Source: Candidatus Zixiibacteriota bacterium (GTDB lineage Bacteria; Electryoneota; B3-LCP). Taken from it: a stretch of DNA of 41,707 nucleotides. The position numbers were made by a program, and so were the translations under genes. Below are positions 32,562 to 40,897 of the stretch, piece after piece. Every line of letters begins with the position of its first letter. The stretch's first letter is position 1. The stretch spans positions 1 to 41,707 of the forward strand of contig QZKQ01000045.1 of NCBI GenBank assembly GCA_003599535.1, given 5' to 3'. A model generated the notes under the pieces. It was not told the DNA's origin. It did not search any database and was given only the letters and a program-made list of their open reading frames with translations.

Positions 32562-32846
32562 ATGAAAACGCGACAATGCCAGGGACTGAAATGCGCCGTG
32601 ATCTGCGCTTGGCTGTGGCTTTCAGGGCTGCTGCTGATGGGTAGGATCATGGGCAGTCTGGGTGAATTTGTCCCGAATGTGGCTCAACCTGCTTCCAGCA
32701 CGGAAGCATCGGGCACTTTGCAGGTTTTCTTCCTCTTTTACACGGGCATCTGTGTGGCGTTGTACTTCCTGTGGCGGCGGGTCAGTCTACTGAACGCCGG
32801 ACCCGCCCCCCGGACGTCCACCGCCGGGGATCATCTTGAACCATGA
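32562..32846 (+). CDS. Hypothetical small membrane protein
   Basis: This 94-residue frame has GGAGG seven bases before the ATG and two hydrophobic segments ('CAVICAWLWLSGLLLMGRIMG' region at ~10-30 and 'LQVFFLFYTGICVALYFLW' at ~55-73), with a charged tail. A terminator follows 14 bases after the stop. I do not recognise a family. The ribosome-binding site and terminator favour a real gene, possibly the last of the sulfate unit. Confidence 0.5.
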   Translation: MKTRQCQGLKCAVICAWLWLSGLLLMGRIMGSLGEFVPNVAQPASSTEASGTLQVFFLFYTGICVALYFLWRRVSLLNAGPAPRTSTAGDHLEP

Positions 32847-32860
32847 ACCTTCGACACGCG

Positions 32861-32890
32861 AAAGCGCCGGAACCTTCCGGCGCTTTTGTG
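32861..32890. terminator. Intrinsic terminator
   Basis: AAAGCGCCGGAA (32861-32872), CC, TTCCGGCGCTTT (32875-32886), then TGTG. A strong symmetrical hairpin that ends the sulfate-importer region and separates it from the DUF362 cluster. Confidence 0.85.
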
Positions 32891-32938
32891 CTCCAGCCCC
32901 TCCTTGCGCCGGATTTCACGCGGAGGAGCAGAATTCCC

Positions 32939-32967
32939 TTGACTTGGGGGGGGAATTTTTGTACAAT
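32939..32967 (+). promoter_or_regulatory. Sigma70-type promoter of the DUF362 cluster
   Basis: TTGACT (32939-32944), 17-base spacer containing a run of G, TACAAT (32962-32967). The start codon is 57 bases further on. Confidence 0.65.
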
Positions 32968-33023
32968 GAGGTATTGACATTTTCTGCCGCTTTGACGGCC
33001 GCCACCTATCCGCGGGAGAGACC

Positions 33024-34259
33024 ATGAGTTCGATCGACCGGCGAAATTTCCTCAAGCTGACTGCCAGCGCCGCGGCGCTGCTGGGGTGGCCGCTCGGATC
33101 GAAATACCTGGGCGCGGCCAAGCGGGAACTGTTGGACCCCACCCGCGATCCCCTCGTGCCGGTGGTGCGCGACACCGCTGCCCACACCGGGTCCACCATC
33201 AACGGCGGCATCGTCCAGGGGATGATTGACGAAGCCGTCCGCCGCCTGACCGGCATCAGCAACACCGGCGAAGCTTACCTGAGCCTCTTCCCCGGCCTGA
33301 CCCTGGACAGCGTCATCGGCATCAAGGTCAACTGCATCAACAGCGCCCTTTCGTCGCACCCGGCAGTATCCCAGGCGCTGGCCGCCGGGCTGCAGAAGAT
33401 GACCCTGAACGGCACTCCCTTCCCCGCCAACAACATCATCATCTGGGACCGCACTACCTACGAACTGACCGCCGCCGGGTACACCCTGAATACCGGCGCC
33501 ACCGGCGTGCGCTGCTTCGCCAGCAACAGTTCCGGCGTGGGGTATTCCACCATCTACCTGAACTGCAACGGATCCCAGCAGCATCCTTCCCGCATTCTCA
33601 CCGACTACTGCGACTACCTCATCAGCCTGGGCGTGTTGAAGAACCACAGCTTCGCCGGGGCCACCTTCAGCATGAAAAATCACTACGGGTCCATACAGTA
33701 CCCCGGCAACCTGCACGGCGGGTACTGTGCCCAGTACGTCCCGGCGGTGAACCAGCAGATCCGCGACGTACTGCCGGTGGTGGAAGCGCTGTTCATGGTG
33801 GACGGGATCTTCGGCATCTACAATGGCGGCCCGGGCGGCAGCCCCAACTTCACCTACGACGGCGTCATCCTGGGACAGGACCGGGTGGCGGTGGACGCCG
33901 TCTGCCGCGACATCCTGCAGAGCTACGGCTGTCCCACCCTGGGCATTTCCACCCACATTGACCTGGCCGCCGGCGCTCCCTATTACCTGGGCACGGCCAA
34001 CCTGGCGCAGATCCAGCGGGTGGACGTGATGAACCCCTCCGCGGCGGTCACCAACCTGGAAGTGACGCACGCCGGATCCGACGCGCTGTTGTCCTGGCCG
34101 ACGCCGGAATATACCGGCCAATTCAAGGTGCTGCGTGCCGACAATCCTGCTATGACGGGGGCCACGCAACTGGCCGTGGTCAGCGGCAACGCCTACACCG
34201 ACCCGGGGGTGGTCAACGCCGCGGTGAAGTACTTCTACCGGGTGGTGAAGACGTGGTAG
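33024..34259 (+). CDS. Tat-exported DUF362 protein with C-terminal fibronectin-III-like domain
   Basis: This 411-residue protein starts with a twin-arginine signal ('SIDRRNFLKLTASAAALLG'). The DUF362 domain spans ~40-335, with 'IGIKVNCINSALSSHP', 'FPANNIIIWDR', 'GVRCFASNSSG', 'DYCDYLI', 'LKNHSFAGATFSMKNHYG' and 'GQDRVAVDAVCRDIL'. These K-x-N, HP and KN-x-x-G motifs recur in the paralogues at 34771 and 37999 and are likely functional. DUF362 has no established activity; some members carry ferredoxin domains, this one does not. The last ~70 residues form a fibronectin-III-like module ending 'KYFYRVVKTW'. GGGAGAG lies before the ATG. Confidence 0.85.
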   Translation: MSSIDRRNFLKLTASAAALLGWPLGSKYLGAAKRELLDPTRDPLVPVVRDTAAHTGSTINGGIVQGMIDEAVRRLTGISNTGEAYLSLFPGLTLDSVIGIKVNCINSALSSHPAVSQALAAGLQKMTLNGTPFPANNIIIWDRTTYELTAAGYTLNTGATGVRCFASNSSGVGYSTIYLNCNGSQQHPSRILTDYCDYLISLGVLKNHSFAGATFSMKNHYGSIQYPGNLHGGYCAQYVPAVNQQIRDVLPVVEALFMVDGIFGIYNGGPGGSPNFTYDGVILGQDRVAVDAVCRDILQSYGCPTLGISTHIDLAAGAPYYLGTANLAQIQRVDVMNPSAAVTNLEVTHAGSDALLSWPTPEYTGQFKVLRADNPAMTGATQLAVVSGNAYTDPGVVNAAVKYFYRVVKTW

Positions 34260-34770
34260 GGGGCCACTGGCCATTGGCTGTTGGCTATTGGCTTTACTGC
34301 CGCGGAGTTCGTGTCAGGTTGAGTTCCTGCCCGTATTGAAGCGAAGCGATTCCCGGCAGGAGGCCTTGACCAGGCCGCCAGGAACCATCCGTCGGCCAAT
34401 GGATTCCCATCCTGGCGGCAACCAAGCCTATTTTGTTAGGCGTTCTTCGGGACCGGGTAGGAGCCGAGGACTTTCCCCAGGGGACCACTATGTGGCAGTC
34501 CCGGGCGAAGAAACGTCTGGAAACCATCATTCCTGGGAAAGACTACCGGGGAACCGCCCCGTAGGGCGTCCCCCCCGAGCATCCTTTAACGAATGGTCCG
34601 CCAGCCGGCGCAACCATCCCACAGTACGATACTGCCGGCCTCCGGCTCGCACAGCGGAAAAATCGCCGGTGTGAGGCGGGTCAACGCCGGCCGGCCGGCA
34701 AATCCTTATCTTGTTTTGCCCCGTGCTTTCTCCGGGGGTTACCTTTCCCTGGTACGCGCACCGCTGACGG
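34260..34770. repeat. Gap between two DUF362 genes with dispersed repeats
   Basis: The 511-base region has no gene. It opens with the word tandem GGCCATTGGCTGTTGGCTATTGGC (34269-34292). At 34465-34500 it carries, in inverse sense, the double hairpin CCACATAGTGG-TCCCCTGGGGAAA seen at 4486 and 14392. Short hairpins GCCTA/TAGGC (34426-34441) and GC-rich inverted segments (34640-34710) follow. No promoter is clear for the next gene. Confidence 0.6.
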
Positions 34771-36087
34771 ATGAACAGGGAACTCCACCATGACTTCAAG
34801 GCAAACAAGATGGCGAAAAAGGAACTATCCGGAGGTACCACCCGGCAGGAATCCCGTCGTGAATTTTTAAAATCCTCCGCCCTGGCGGCGGCCGCCCTGG
34901 CCTTTCCCGCGGCGCTCTCCCCCTTCTCCATCATCACCCGGAAAGCGACGGCCCAACCCGGCGCCACGGACGACCCCGCGGTGGTGACGGTCCGCGACAC
35001 CGCGGCGCACAGCGGGTCGCAGATCAACGCCGGCATCGCCCAGGTGATGCTGGACGAAGCGGTGCGCCGCTATACGGGATTATCCAATCTGGGACTGGCC
35101 TACAAGTCGCTCTTCCCCGGCATCAGCATGAACGACGTCGTCGGCATCAAGGTCAACTGCATCAACGCCCAGTTGTCCACCCATCCGCCGCTGGTGAGCG
35201 CCCTGGCCAACGGCCTGCAGCAGATGCCCTTCGGCACGGCCAGTTTTCCGGCCAACAACATCATCATCTTTGACCGCTCCACTTCGGAGCTGCAGAACGC
35301 CGGGTACACCCTGAACACGGGAACCACGGGCGTGCGCTGCTTCGCCACCAACAGTTCCGGCATCGGCTACAACAGTTCGGTAACCCTGAACTGCGCCGGA
35401 ACCGTGCAGCACCCTTCGCGCCTGCTGACGGATCACTGCGACTGGCTGATCAATTTCGCCGTGATGAAGAACGCCACCGGCTGCGGCTTGACCATGACGC
35501 TGAAGAACGCCTACGGGTACGTCAGCGCGCCCTCGGCCATGCACGGCACCCTGTGCGATCCGTATATCCCGGCGGTCAACCAGCAGGTCCGCGACGTGTT
35601 GGCGGTCACCGAGGCGCTGTTCATCGTGGACGGCATCTTCGGCAGCTACACCGGTGGGCCGATGGGGTCGCCCAACTTCACCTGGGACGGGATCATCCTG
35701 GGGCAGGACCGGGTGGCTGTGGACGCGGTGGGGCGCAGCATTCTGGCGAGCTACGGCTGCCCCACCCTGGCCGCGAGCGTGCACGTGGACACCGCCGCGC
35801 AGGCCCCCTACAGCCTGGGTACGGCCAACCTGGCACAGATCCAGCAGGTGAACGTGATGAATCCGTCCCAGTCGGTGGAGGACCTCGACGTGCAGTGGGG
35901 CGGCAGCGACGTGCACCTGGACTGGTCGGCGCCCGAATACACCGGGCAGTTCACCGTGCTGCGGGCGGACAATCCCGACATGGCCGGAGCGTCTCCGCTG
36001 GCCACCGTCAGCGGCAACGCCTACACCGACCCGGGAGCGGTCAACGCCGCAATGAAGTACTTCTACCGGGTGGTGAAAACCTGGTAA
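34771..36087 (+). CDS. Tat-exported DUF362 protein with C-terminal fibronectin-III-like domain (paralogue)
   Basis: This 438-residue protein is a close paralogue of the one at 33024. The Tat signal is 'SRREFLKSSALAAAALAF'. The same blocks follow: 'VGIKVNCINAQLSTHP', 'FPANNIIIFDRS', 'GVRCFATNSSG', 'DHCDWLI', 'TMTLKNAYG', 'CDPYIPAVNQQVRDV' and 'GQDRVAVDAVGRSIL'. The His of 'KNHYG' is Ala here. The C-terminal fibronectin-like module is nearly the same as in the first copy, ending in the same ten residues. An in-frame ATG at 34810 (MAKKELSGG) is an equally plausible start; neither has a strong ribosome-binding site. Confidence 0.83.
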   Translation: MNRELHHDFKANKMAKKELSGGTTRQESRREFLKSSALAAAALAFPAALSPFSIITRKATAQPGATDDPAVVTVRDTAAHSGSQINAGIAQVMLDEAVRRYTGLSNLGLAYKSLFPGISMNDVVGIKVNCINAQLSTHPPLVSALANGLQQMPFGTASFPANNIIIFDRSTSELQNAGYTLNTGTTGVRCFATNSSGIGYNSSVTLNCAGTVQHPSRLLTDHCDWLINFAVMKNATGCGLTMTLKNAYGYVSAPSAMHGTLCDPYIPAVNQQVRDVLAVTEALFIVDGIFGSYTGGPMGSPNFTWDGIILGQDRVAVDAVGRSILASYGCPTLAASVHVDTAAQAPYSLGTANLAQIQQVNVMNPSQSVEDLDVQWGGSDVHLDWSAPEYTGQFTVLRADNPDMAGASPLATVSGNAYTDPGAVNAAMKYFYRVVKTW

Positions 36088-36103
36088 AGAAGCATTTCAT
36101 CAG

Positions 36104-36146
36104 TCAGCAATCAGCACACAGCTATCAGCGGTACATTTCAGGCTGA
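36104..36146. repeat. CAGTCAGCAATCAGC word repeat
   Basis: CAGTCAGCAATCAGCACACAG followed by CTATCAGCGG forms a degenerate 7-8 base tandem in the short gap between the second DUF362 gene and the LamG protein gene. Confidence 0.6.
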
Positions 36147-36166
36147 CGGGAAAAACGGGAGGGCCG

Positions 36167-38002
36167 ATGAAGAAACTGTTCCTCGTTGTGTGTGGATTGG
36201 CCTTGCTGGGGATGCCTCAGCCCAGCCCGGCCTTCGAAAGCGCCTCGCTCGACGCGGGATCTGGCGGCTATGGGAGCGTTCCCGAGACTCCGGCCTTTAC
36301 CCCGTTGCCGCTCTTTACCCTGGAAAACTGGGTGCGACTGTGGAACGACGAAGCCCCGGACAATGTCATCCTCGAGATGCCCGGAGCCGGCCAGGGCGTG
36401 TGGAAATGGGGCGTGGCCGATGGAAGCCCCCGCTTCCTCCTGGCTTTTCCGGGCGCGGCGGATACCGTTGAGCTGGCCACCGCCCGGCCGCTGCCCCTGG
36501 GCCTCTGGACTCACCTGGCCCTCACCTGTGACGGCGCCGCCCTGACTCTCTACCAGGACGGCCAGCCACTGGCGAATCAGCCGCTGCAAGGATCTGTCCT
36601 GCCCTTCGCTGGGCCCCTGCTGGTCAGCAGCGCCGACCCTGGGGCGCGCTTCCGCGGCTGGATAGACGAAACCCGCCTGTCGGACACAGTACGTTACGCC
36701 GATTCCTTCGATCCCTTCACCACCCCGGTGGAAGATCTGCGGGTGGAGGATCAGGAAGTAACCGGATGGGCGCTGGGGACGGGAGAATATGACCTGCGCG
36801 TGGCCTGGGATTCCACCAGCCTGTACGAGATCATTGACGGGTACGCCCCCATCTACCTGGCGCACAACTTCCAGTATGCCGTGCAGCAGTACTATTACGG
36901 GCAGGTCGGCGGGCACGACGTGCGCCTGACCCTGTGGATGACCGATCAGGGTACTCTGGAAGGCGCTGAAGGGCTCTACCGTGATCCTGCGGTGGCTCCC
37001 TGGACCTCGGTGCCGGTGTACCTTATCGGGCAAGAAGCGCGTCTCGACACCACCCTGCTCTTTGATTACGCGCTCGATTTCTACCAGGACCGCTACTACG
37101 TCAAAGTCACCGTGAGCAAGGAATGGGGTGCGCCGGAGGCGCTGGCAGTAGCCACCGATTTCGCCACGGCCACGGATGCCAACATCAACGACCGGTATAA
37201 GTACCAGCCTGACCCTCGCACGGTAGCTCTCTGGCATTTCGATGAGGGATCGGGATCCGTTTTTGCCGATGCTTCCGGTAACGGCCACCATGGCACCCTG
37301 GCCGTCCTCGCTTGGGATTACACCATCATCCCCTATGAAAAGCATCTCTACCTTGCCGCCTGCCGGATCCTGGAAGGTGCCGTCACCGACCCCGCTCTGG
37401 ACGGCGACGACAGCCTGTTAGTGGCCTTCTCCCATCCGGTGGCTCCAGTGATCATCAGCGCCTCCACTGTGGACCAGGCGCTGTACCTGGAAAATGGGCA
37501 TACCTGGCTTTCCGGCAACGGCCAGTTGGGCGGTGCGGTGTGGAATGCAGGTTCCGACACCGTGAAGATCGCCCTGTCCACGGCCGGAGGTCCGCCCACT
37601 GTCGCCGACGGTGATACCGTCCGGCCCAACCCGCAATTCTTCTGGACGAATTCCGACAGCCTGACCGCCGGCGGCTTCCGCTTCGTCCGTTTCGATCCTG
37701 TCACCGGCGTGGCCGGCCAGGACCTCCCGGCGCTGCCTGCAGCACCGGTGCTGCATCCTCCCCACCCCACTCCCTTCAACGCCGCCGCCCGCATCGCCTT
37801 CGACCTGCCCCGGCCGGAAGAGGTATCGCTGAACCTCTACGACCTTTCCGGCCGCCTGGTATCGCAGTTGGCCGACGGGCGGAGAACCGCCGGCCGGCAC
37901 GCGGTCACCTGGAAGGCGGAAGGGGCTGCTTCGGGGATGTACTTCGTGGTGCTGCGTGCCGGGGAAACGGTGCAGGTCCGCAAAGCCGTGTTAATCCGAT
38001 GA
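36167..38002 (+). CDS. Secreted LamG/DUF6599-like protein with C-terminal sorting domain
   Basis: This 611-residue protein has a signal peptide (MKKLFLVVCGLALLGMPQPSPA). A LamG/concanavalin-like domain follows (~25-188; 'GLWTHLALTCDGAALTLYQDG', 'GWIDETRLSDTVRY'). Residues ~190-340 resemble DUF6599: 'VTGWALGTGEYDL', 'SLYEIIDGYAPIYLAHNFQ', 'QQYYYGQVGGHDVRLTLWM'. A second, truncated LamG start appears ('VALWHFDEGSGSVFADASG', ~347), then an Ig-like stretch and a sorting/FlgD-like module (~528-611; 'PHPTPFNAAARIAFDLP', 'LYDLSGRLVSQL', 'GMYFVVLRAG'). GGAGG precedes the ATG. The stop overlaps the next DUF362 gene as ATGA, so the two products are made together. Confidence 0.8.
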   Translation: MKKLFLVVCGLALLGMPQPSPAFESASLDAGSGGYGSVPETPAFTPLPLFTLENWVRLWNDEAPDNVILEMPGAGQGVWKWGVADGSPRFLLAFPGAADTVELATARPLPLGLWTHLALTCDGAALTLYQDGQPLANQPLQGSVLPFAGPLLVSSADPGARFRGWIDETRLSDTVRYADSFDPFTTPVEDLRVEDQEVTGWALGTGEYDLRVAWDSTSLYEIIDGYAPIYLAHNFQYAVQQYYYGQVGGHDVRLTLWMTDQGTLEGAEGLYRDPAVAPWTSVPVYLIGQEARLDTTLLFDYALDFYQDRYYVKVTVSKEWGAPEALAVATDFATATDANINDRYKYQPDPRTVALWHFDEGSGSVFADASGNGHHGTLAVLAWDYTIIPYEKHLYLAACRILEGAVTDPALDGDDSLLVAFSHPVAPVIISASTVDQALYLENGHTWLSGNGQLGGAVWNAGSDTVKIALSTAGGPPTVADGDTVRPNPQFFWTNSDSLTAGGFRFVRFDPVTGVAGQDLPALPAAPVLHPPHPTPFNAAARIAFDLPRPEEVSLNLYDLSGRLVSQLADGRRTAGRHAVTWKAEGAASGMYFVVLRAGETVQVRKAVLIR

Positions 38003-39333
38003 ATGAGGCCTCTTTCCCCCTTAACCGCCGCGATTTCCTGCGCCTGGGCGCCACGGCCGCGGCCGGATGCGCCCTGGCACCGCTGTGGCGTCCCCGCCTC
38101 CTGTGGGCGGGACGCGACGACACCAGCCGCGTGGTGGTGGTGCGGGACGACAGCGTGCTGTCGGGTTCGGCCATTGACCCTGCGGTGACGCGCATCATGG
38201 TGGACGCCGGGCTGCTGGTTCTGACCGGGGCGGCCTCCGTCAGCGACGCCTGGCTGGCCCTGCTGCCGGACCTGGCCCCCGACGCCCAGGTGGGGCTGAA
38301 GATCAACACCATCAATTCGCTGCTCTCAACTCACCCGGAAATATCCCTGGCCGTGGCCGGCAGCCTGGCTTCCGCCACGGTGGGCGGCGAGACCTTTCCC
38401 CCCAACCAGATCTTCATCTGGGACCGCTGGGAATGGGAGCTGCTGGCGGCCGGATACACCATCAACACCTCTACCGCCGGTGTGCGCTGCTTCGGCACGG
38501 ATCATGAAGGGATCGGCTACGACGATTCCCACCCCCTGGAGGTGGCCGGCACCACCCAACTGCCCAGCCGCGCCTACGGCGACCACAGCGATTACCTGGT
38601 CAACCTCTGCCTGCTGAAGAACCACGTCTGGGCGGGCGCGACCCATGCCTTGAAGAACCACTACGGCACGGTGGACAATCCCGGCGCCCTGCACGGCAAC
38701 TACTGCGACCCCGCCGCGCCGGCCGTCAACGCGGCCCTGATCGGAGCCTTCGGCGTGCGGCAGCGGCTGTGCGTGTGCGACGCCATGTTCGGGATCCGCT
38801 ACGGCGGTCCCATGGGCGCGCCGCAGTTCCTCTACCGCGGACTGGTGCTGGCCACCGACCCGGTGGCCTTTGACGTCATCTGCCGGGACATTCTGCAGGA
38901 GAACGGCTGCACCACCACGTACCTGGCGCATCACATCGAAACCGCCGCCGCGGCCCCCTACAACCTGGGGATCTGCAATCCCGCCGACATCGAACGGGTG
39001 GACGTGGTCAATCCGTCGCTGGGGGCCGGGCCGGGACCCGAGCCCGCCGCGCCCGGCGGCCTGGTCCTGGGGAAGAACTACCCCGAACCGTTCAACGCTT
39101 CCACCACTATCCCGGTGGAACTGGACCATCCGGCGCAGGTCACCCTGGACCTCTACGATGCGCTGGGCCGCCGGGTGCGCGAACTGTACCGGGGAGGGCT
39201 GTCCGCGGGGCGGCACGATTTCACCTGGGACGGACGCGCCGGCGGCGGCCGGGAAGCGGGGTCGGGGAGGTATTTCGCCCGGCTGACCGCGGCGGGACAA
39301 ACCCACAGCCGGGTAATGACGCTGGTGAGATAG
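37999..39333 (+). CDS. Tat-exported DUF362 protein with C-terminal sorting domain
   Basis: This 444-residue protein has a Tat signal ('LNRRDFLRLGATAAAGCALA') and the DUF362 blocks 'VGLKINTINSLLSTHP', 'FPPNQIFIWDR', 'GVRCFGTDHEG', 'DHSDYLV', 'LKNHVWAGATHALKNHYG', 'NYCDPAAPAVN' and 'VICRDILQENGC'. Some cysteines of the first two paralogues are absent (Thr in 'KINTINS', Ser in 'DHSDYL'). In place of the fibronectin-like tail it ends in a sorting/FlgD-like module (~360-444; 'LGKNYPEPFNASTTIPVELD', 'LYDALGRRVREL', 'GRYFARLTAAG'). Its ATG overlaps the stop of the LamG/DUF6599-like gene. Confidence 0.85.
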   Translation: MNEASFPLNRRDFLRLGATAAAGCALAPLWRPRLLWAGRDDTSRVVVVRDDSVLSGSAIDPAVTRIMVDAGLLVLTGAASVSDAWLALLPDLAPDAQVGLKINTINSLLSTHPEISLAVAGSLASATVGGETFPPNQIFIWDRWEWELLAAGYTINTSTAGVRCFGTDHEGIGYDDSHPLEVAGTTQLPSRAYGDHSDYLVNLCLLKNHVWAGATHALKNHYGTVDNPGALHGNYCDPAAPAVNAALIGAFGVRQRLCVCDAMFGIRYGGPMGAPQFLYRGLVLATDPVAFDVICRDILQENGCTTTYLAHHIETAAAAPYNLGICNPADIERVDVVNPSLGAGPGPEPAAPGGLVLGKNYPEPFNASTTIPVELDHPAQVTLDLYDALGRRVRELYRGGLSAGRHDFTWDGRAGGGREAGSGRYFARLTAAGQTHSRVMTLVR

Positions 39334-39363
39334 CATTCGGAATCCAACGAAAAGGATGATGGC

Positions 39364-39948
39364 ATGATTTCCGCGTTACCCAAGATATGGCACGCCTGCG
39401 CAATGGCGTTGATGTTGGTTGCTTTGGGATTCATCACCGGTTGCAGCGAAGGCGATTCCCCCAGCGGCAACGATCCCGCGCTGCAGCCGGCCGACCTGCT
39501 GCCGGCTTCGGGGGAAATATCCGGCTGGGATAAGGGTTCCGGCGCGGGCGACTACGGCGAGGCCGACGACCAGGCCTCCCTTTACGCCCTGATTAACGGG
39601 GCGGCGGAACTGTTCATTCAGCACGGCTTCGAAGAGGGCGTAAAGCAGAACTACTTCGGATCCGTGGGCGGCGCACAGACCAGCCTGGAGCTGTTCATCA
39701 GCGGCCACGGCGCCGCCGCCAATGTCGCAGCGCTTTTCGAGGAAGACCAGATCGTGCCCCCCGGTCTGACGCCGTGGGAGATGGGCGATGAAGCGGCCAT
39801 TGACGAATCGCTCCCCTTCCACCTCGCCATCCACCTGCGCCAGGGGCCGTTCTACACCCGGGTAACCATCGAAAGGGGCAGCGACGACACCGCCGCGCTA
39901 ATCGTGGCCCAGGACTTCGCCGCGGCGGTGGCGCAGGAGATCCCGTAG
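39364..39948 (+). CDS. DUF6599-family lipoprotein
   Basis: This 194-residue protein has a lipobox ('LVALGFITGC', Cys at about residue 28), so it should be membrane-anchored outside the cytoplasm. The rest matches the DUF6599 pattern: 'GEISGWDKGSGAGDY', 'DQASLYALINGAAELFIQHGF', 'VKQNYFGSVGGAQTSLELFI', then a C-terminal 'ALIVAQDFAAAVAQ' helix. The same pattern is embedded in the 36167 protein. Function of the family is unknown. It lies 30 bases after one DUF362 gene and one base before the next, which implies a shared transcript. AAAGGATG precedes the ATG. Confidence 0.8.
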   Translation: MISALPKIWHACAMALMLVALGFITGCSEGDSPSGNDPALQPADLLPASGEISGWDKGSGAGDYGEADDQASLYALINGAAELFIQHGFEEGVKQNYFGSVGGAQTSLELFISGHGAAANVAALFEEDQIVPPGLTPWEMGDEAAIDESLPFHLAIHLRQGPFYTRVTIERGSDDTAALIVAQDFAAAVAQEIP

Positions 39949-39949
39949 C

Positions 39950-40861
39950 ATGGACCGGCGGGAATTCCTGGTCACCGGAGCGGCGGCGCTGGGCAGCCTG
40001 GCCCTGCCGGGCAGCGTGCACCGGTTGCGGGCGGAAGAGGCGCCGCCGAAGTCCCGCGTGTGGCAGGCGCAGGGGGATCCCGTCCCGGCGGCCCGCAGAT
40101 TGGCCGAGGCCGCGGGCCTGGCCTCCCTGATTCCGGCCGGCGGCGTAGTGGTGATCAAGCCCAACATCGCCTTTCCGGCTCCGCCGGCATGGGGCGCCAC
40201 CAGCGATCCGGAATTTCTGGGCGCGGTGATTGACCTGTGCCTGGAAGGCGGCGCCCGTCGGGTGATCGTGGTGGATCACCCGGTGGGGGCCTCCCCCCAG
40301 GCCAACCTGGAACGCACCGGCCTGGGCGCAGTCTGCGCGGCCCGTCCGGCGGCCCAGGTGATGATGCTGTCCGAGGAGATGCTCTTCCGGGATCACGAGG
40401 TCCCGGCCGGCCGGGTACTGAAGCAGACGAAAACCGCCCGGCTGCTGGACCGGGCCGACCTGTTCATCAACCTGCCCACGGCCAAGCACCATTCGCAGAC
40501 GGCGGTCAGCCTGGGATTCAAGAACCTGATGGGGCTGATCTGGGACCGGGCGCCGCTGCACCAGGAACTGGACCTGGACCAGGCCATCGCCGACCTGGGG
40601 ACGATCCTGAAACCGGGAATCACCTTCCTGGAAGCCCGCCGCGCCCTGGTTACCGGGGGGCCCACCGGGCCGGGGCAGGTCGAAGAGGTCAACCGCTACA
40701 TGGCGGGGTTCGACCCGGTGGCGGTGGATGCCTGCGGAGTGGAACTGGCCCGCTGGAACGGCCGGGTGATGACGGGGACGGACGTGCCTCACCTGCTGCG
40801 CGCCGCGGACCTGGGGTTGGGGGTCATTGACAAGGAACAAATCGAGATGGTGGACGTATAA
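39950..40861 (+). CDS. Tat-exported DUF362 protein, short canonical form
   Basis: This 303-residue protein has a minimal Tat signal ('MDRREFLVTGAAALGSLALP') and the canonical DUF362 blocks: 'VVVIKPNIAFP' (K-x-N), 'DPEFLGAVIDLCLEGGARRVIVVD', 'ADLFINLPTAKHHSQTAVSLGFKNLMGL', and 'MAGFDPVAVDACGVELA'. There is no ferredoxin insert and no extra C-terminal domain. It is clearly diverged from the three larger paralogues, so it is likely to have a distinct role in the same process. It is the last gene of the cluster. Confidence 0.85.
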   Translation: MDRREFLVTGAAALGSLALPGSVHRLRAEEAPPKSRVWQAQGDPVPAARRLAEAAGLASLIPAGGVVVIKPNIAFPAPPAWGATSDPEFLGAVIDLCLEGGARRVIVVDHPVGASPQANLERTGLGAVCAARPAAQVMMLSEEMLFRDHEVPAGRVLKQTKTARLLDRADLFINLPTAKHHSQTAVSLGFKNLMGLIWDRAPLHQELDLDQAIADLGTILKPGITFLEARRALVTGGPTGPGQVEEVNRYMAGFDPVAVDACGVELARWNGRVMTGTDVPHLLRAADLGLGVIDKEQIEMVDV

Positions 40862-40897
40862 CCGGTTGCATAACTCCTTACGGAAGAACCCGGGGAC

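Noticed and set aside
34600-34720. GC-rich hairpins upstream of the second DUF362 gene as a riboswitch
   Set aside because: No match to the conserved cores of known riboswitches that I can recall; hairpins are expected in such GC-rich DNA.
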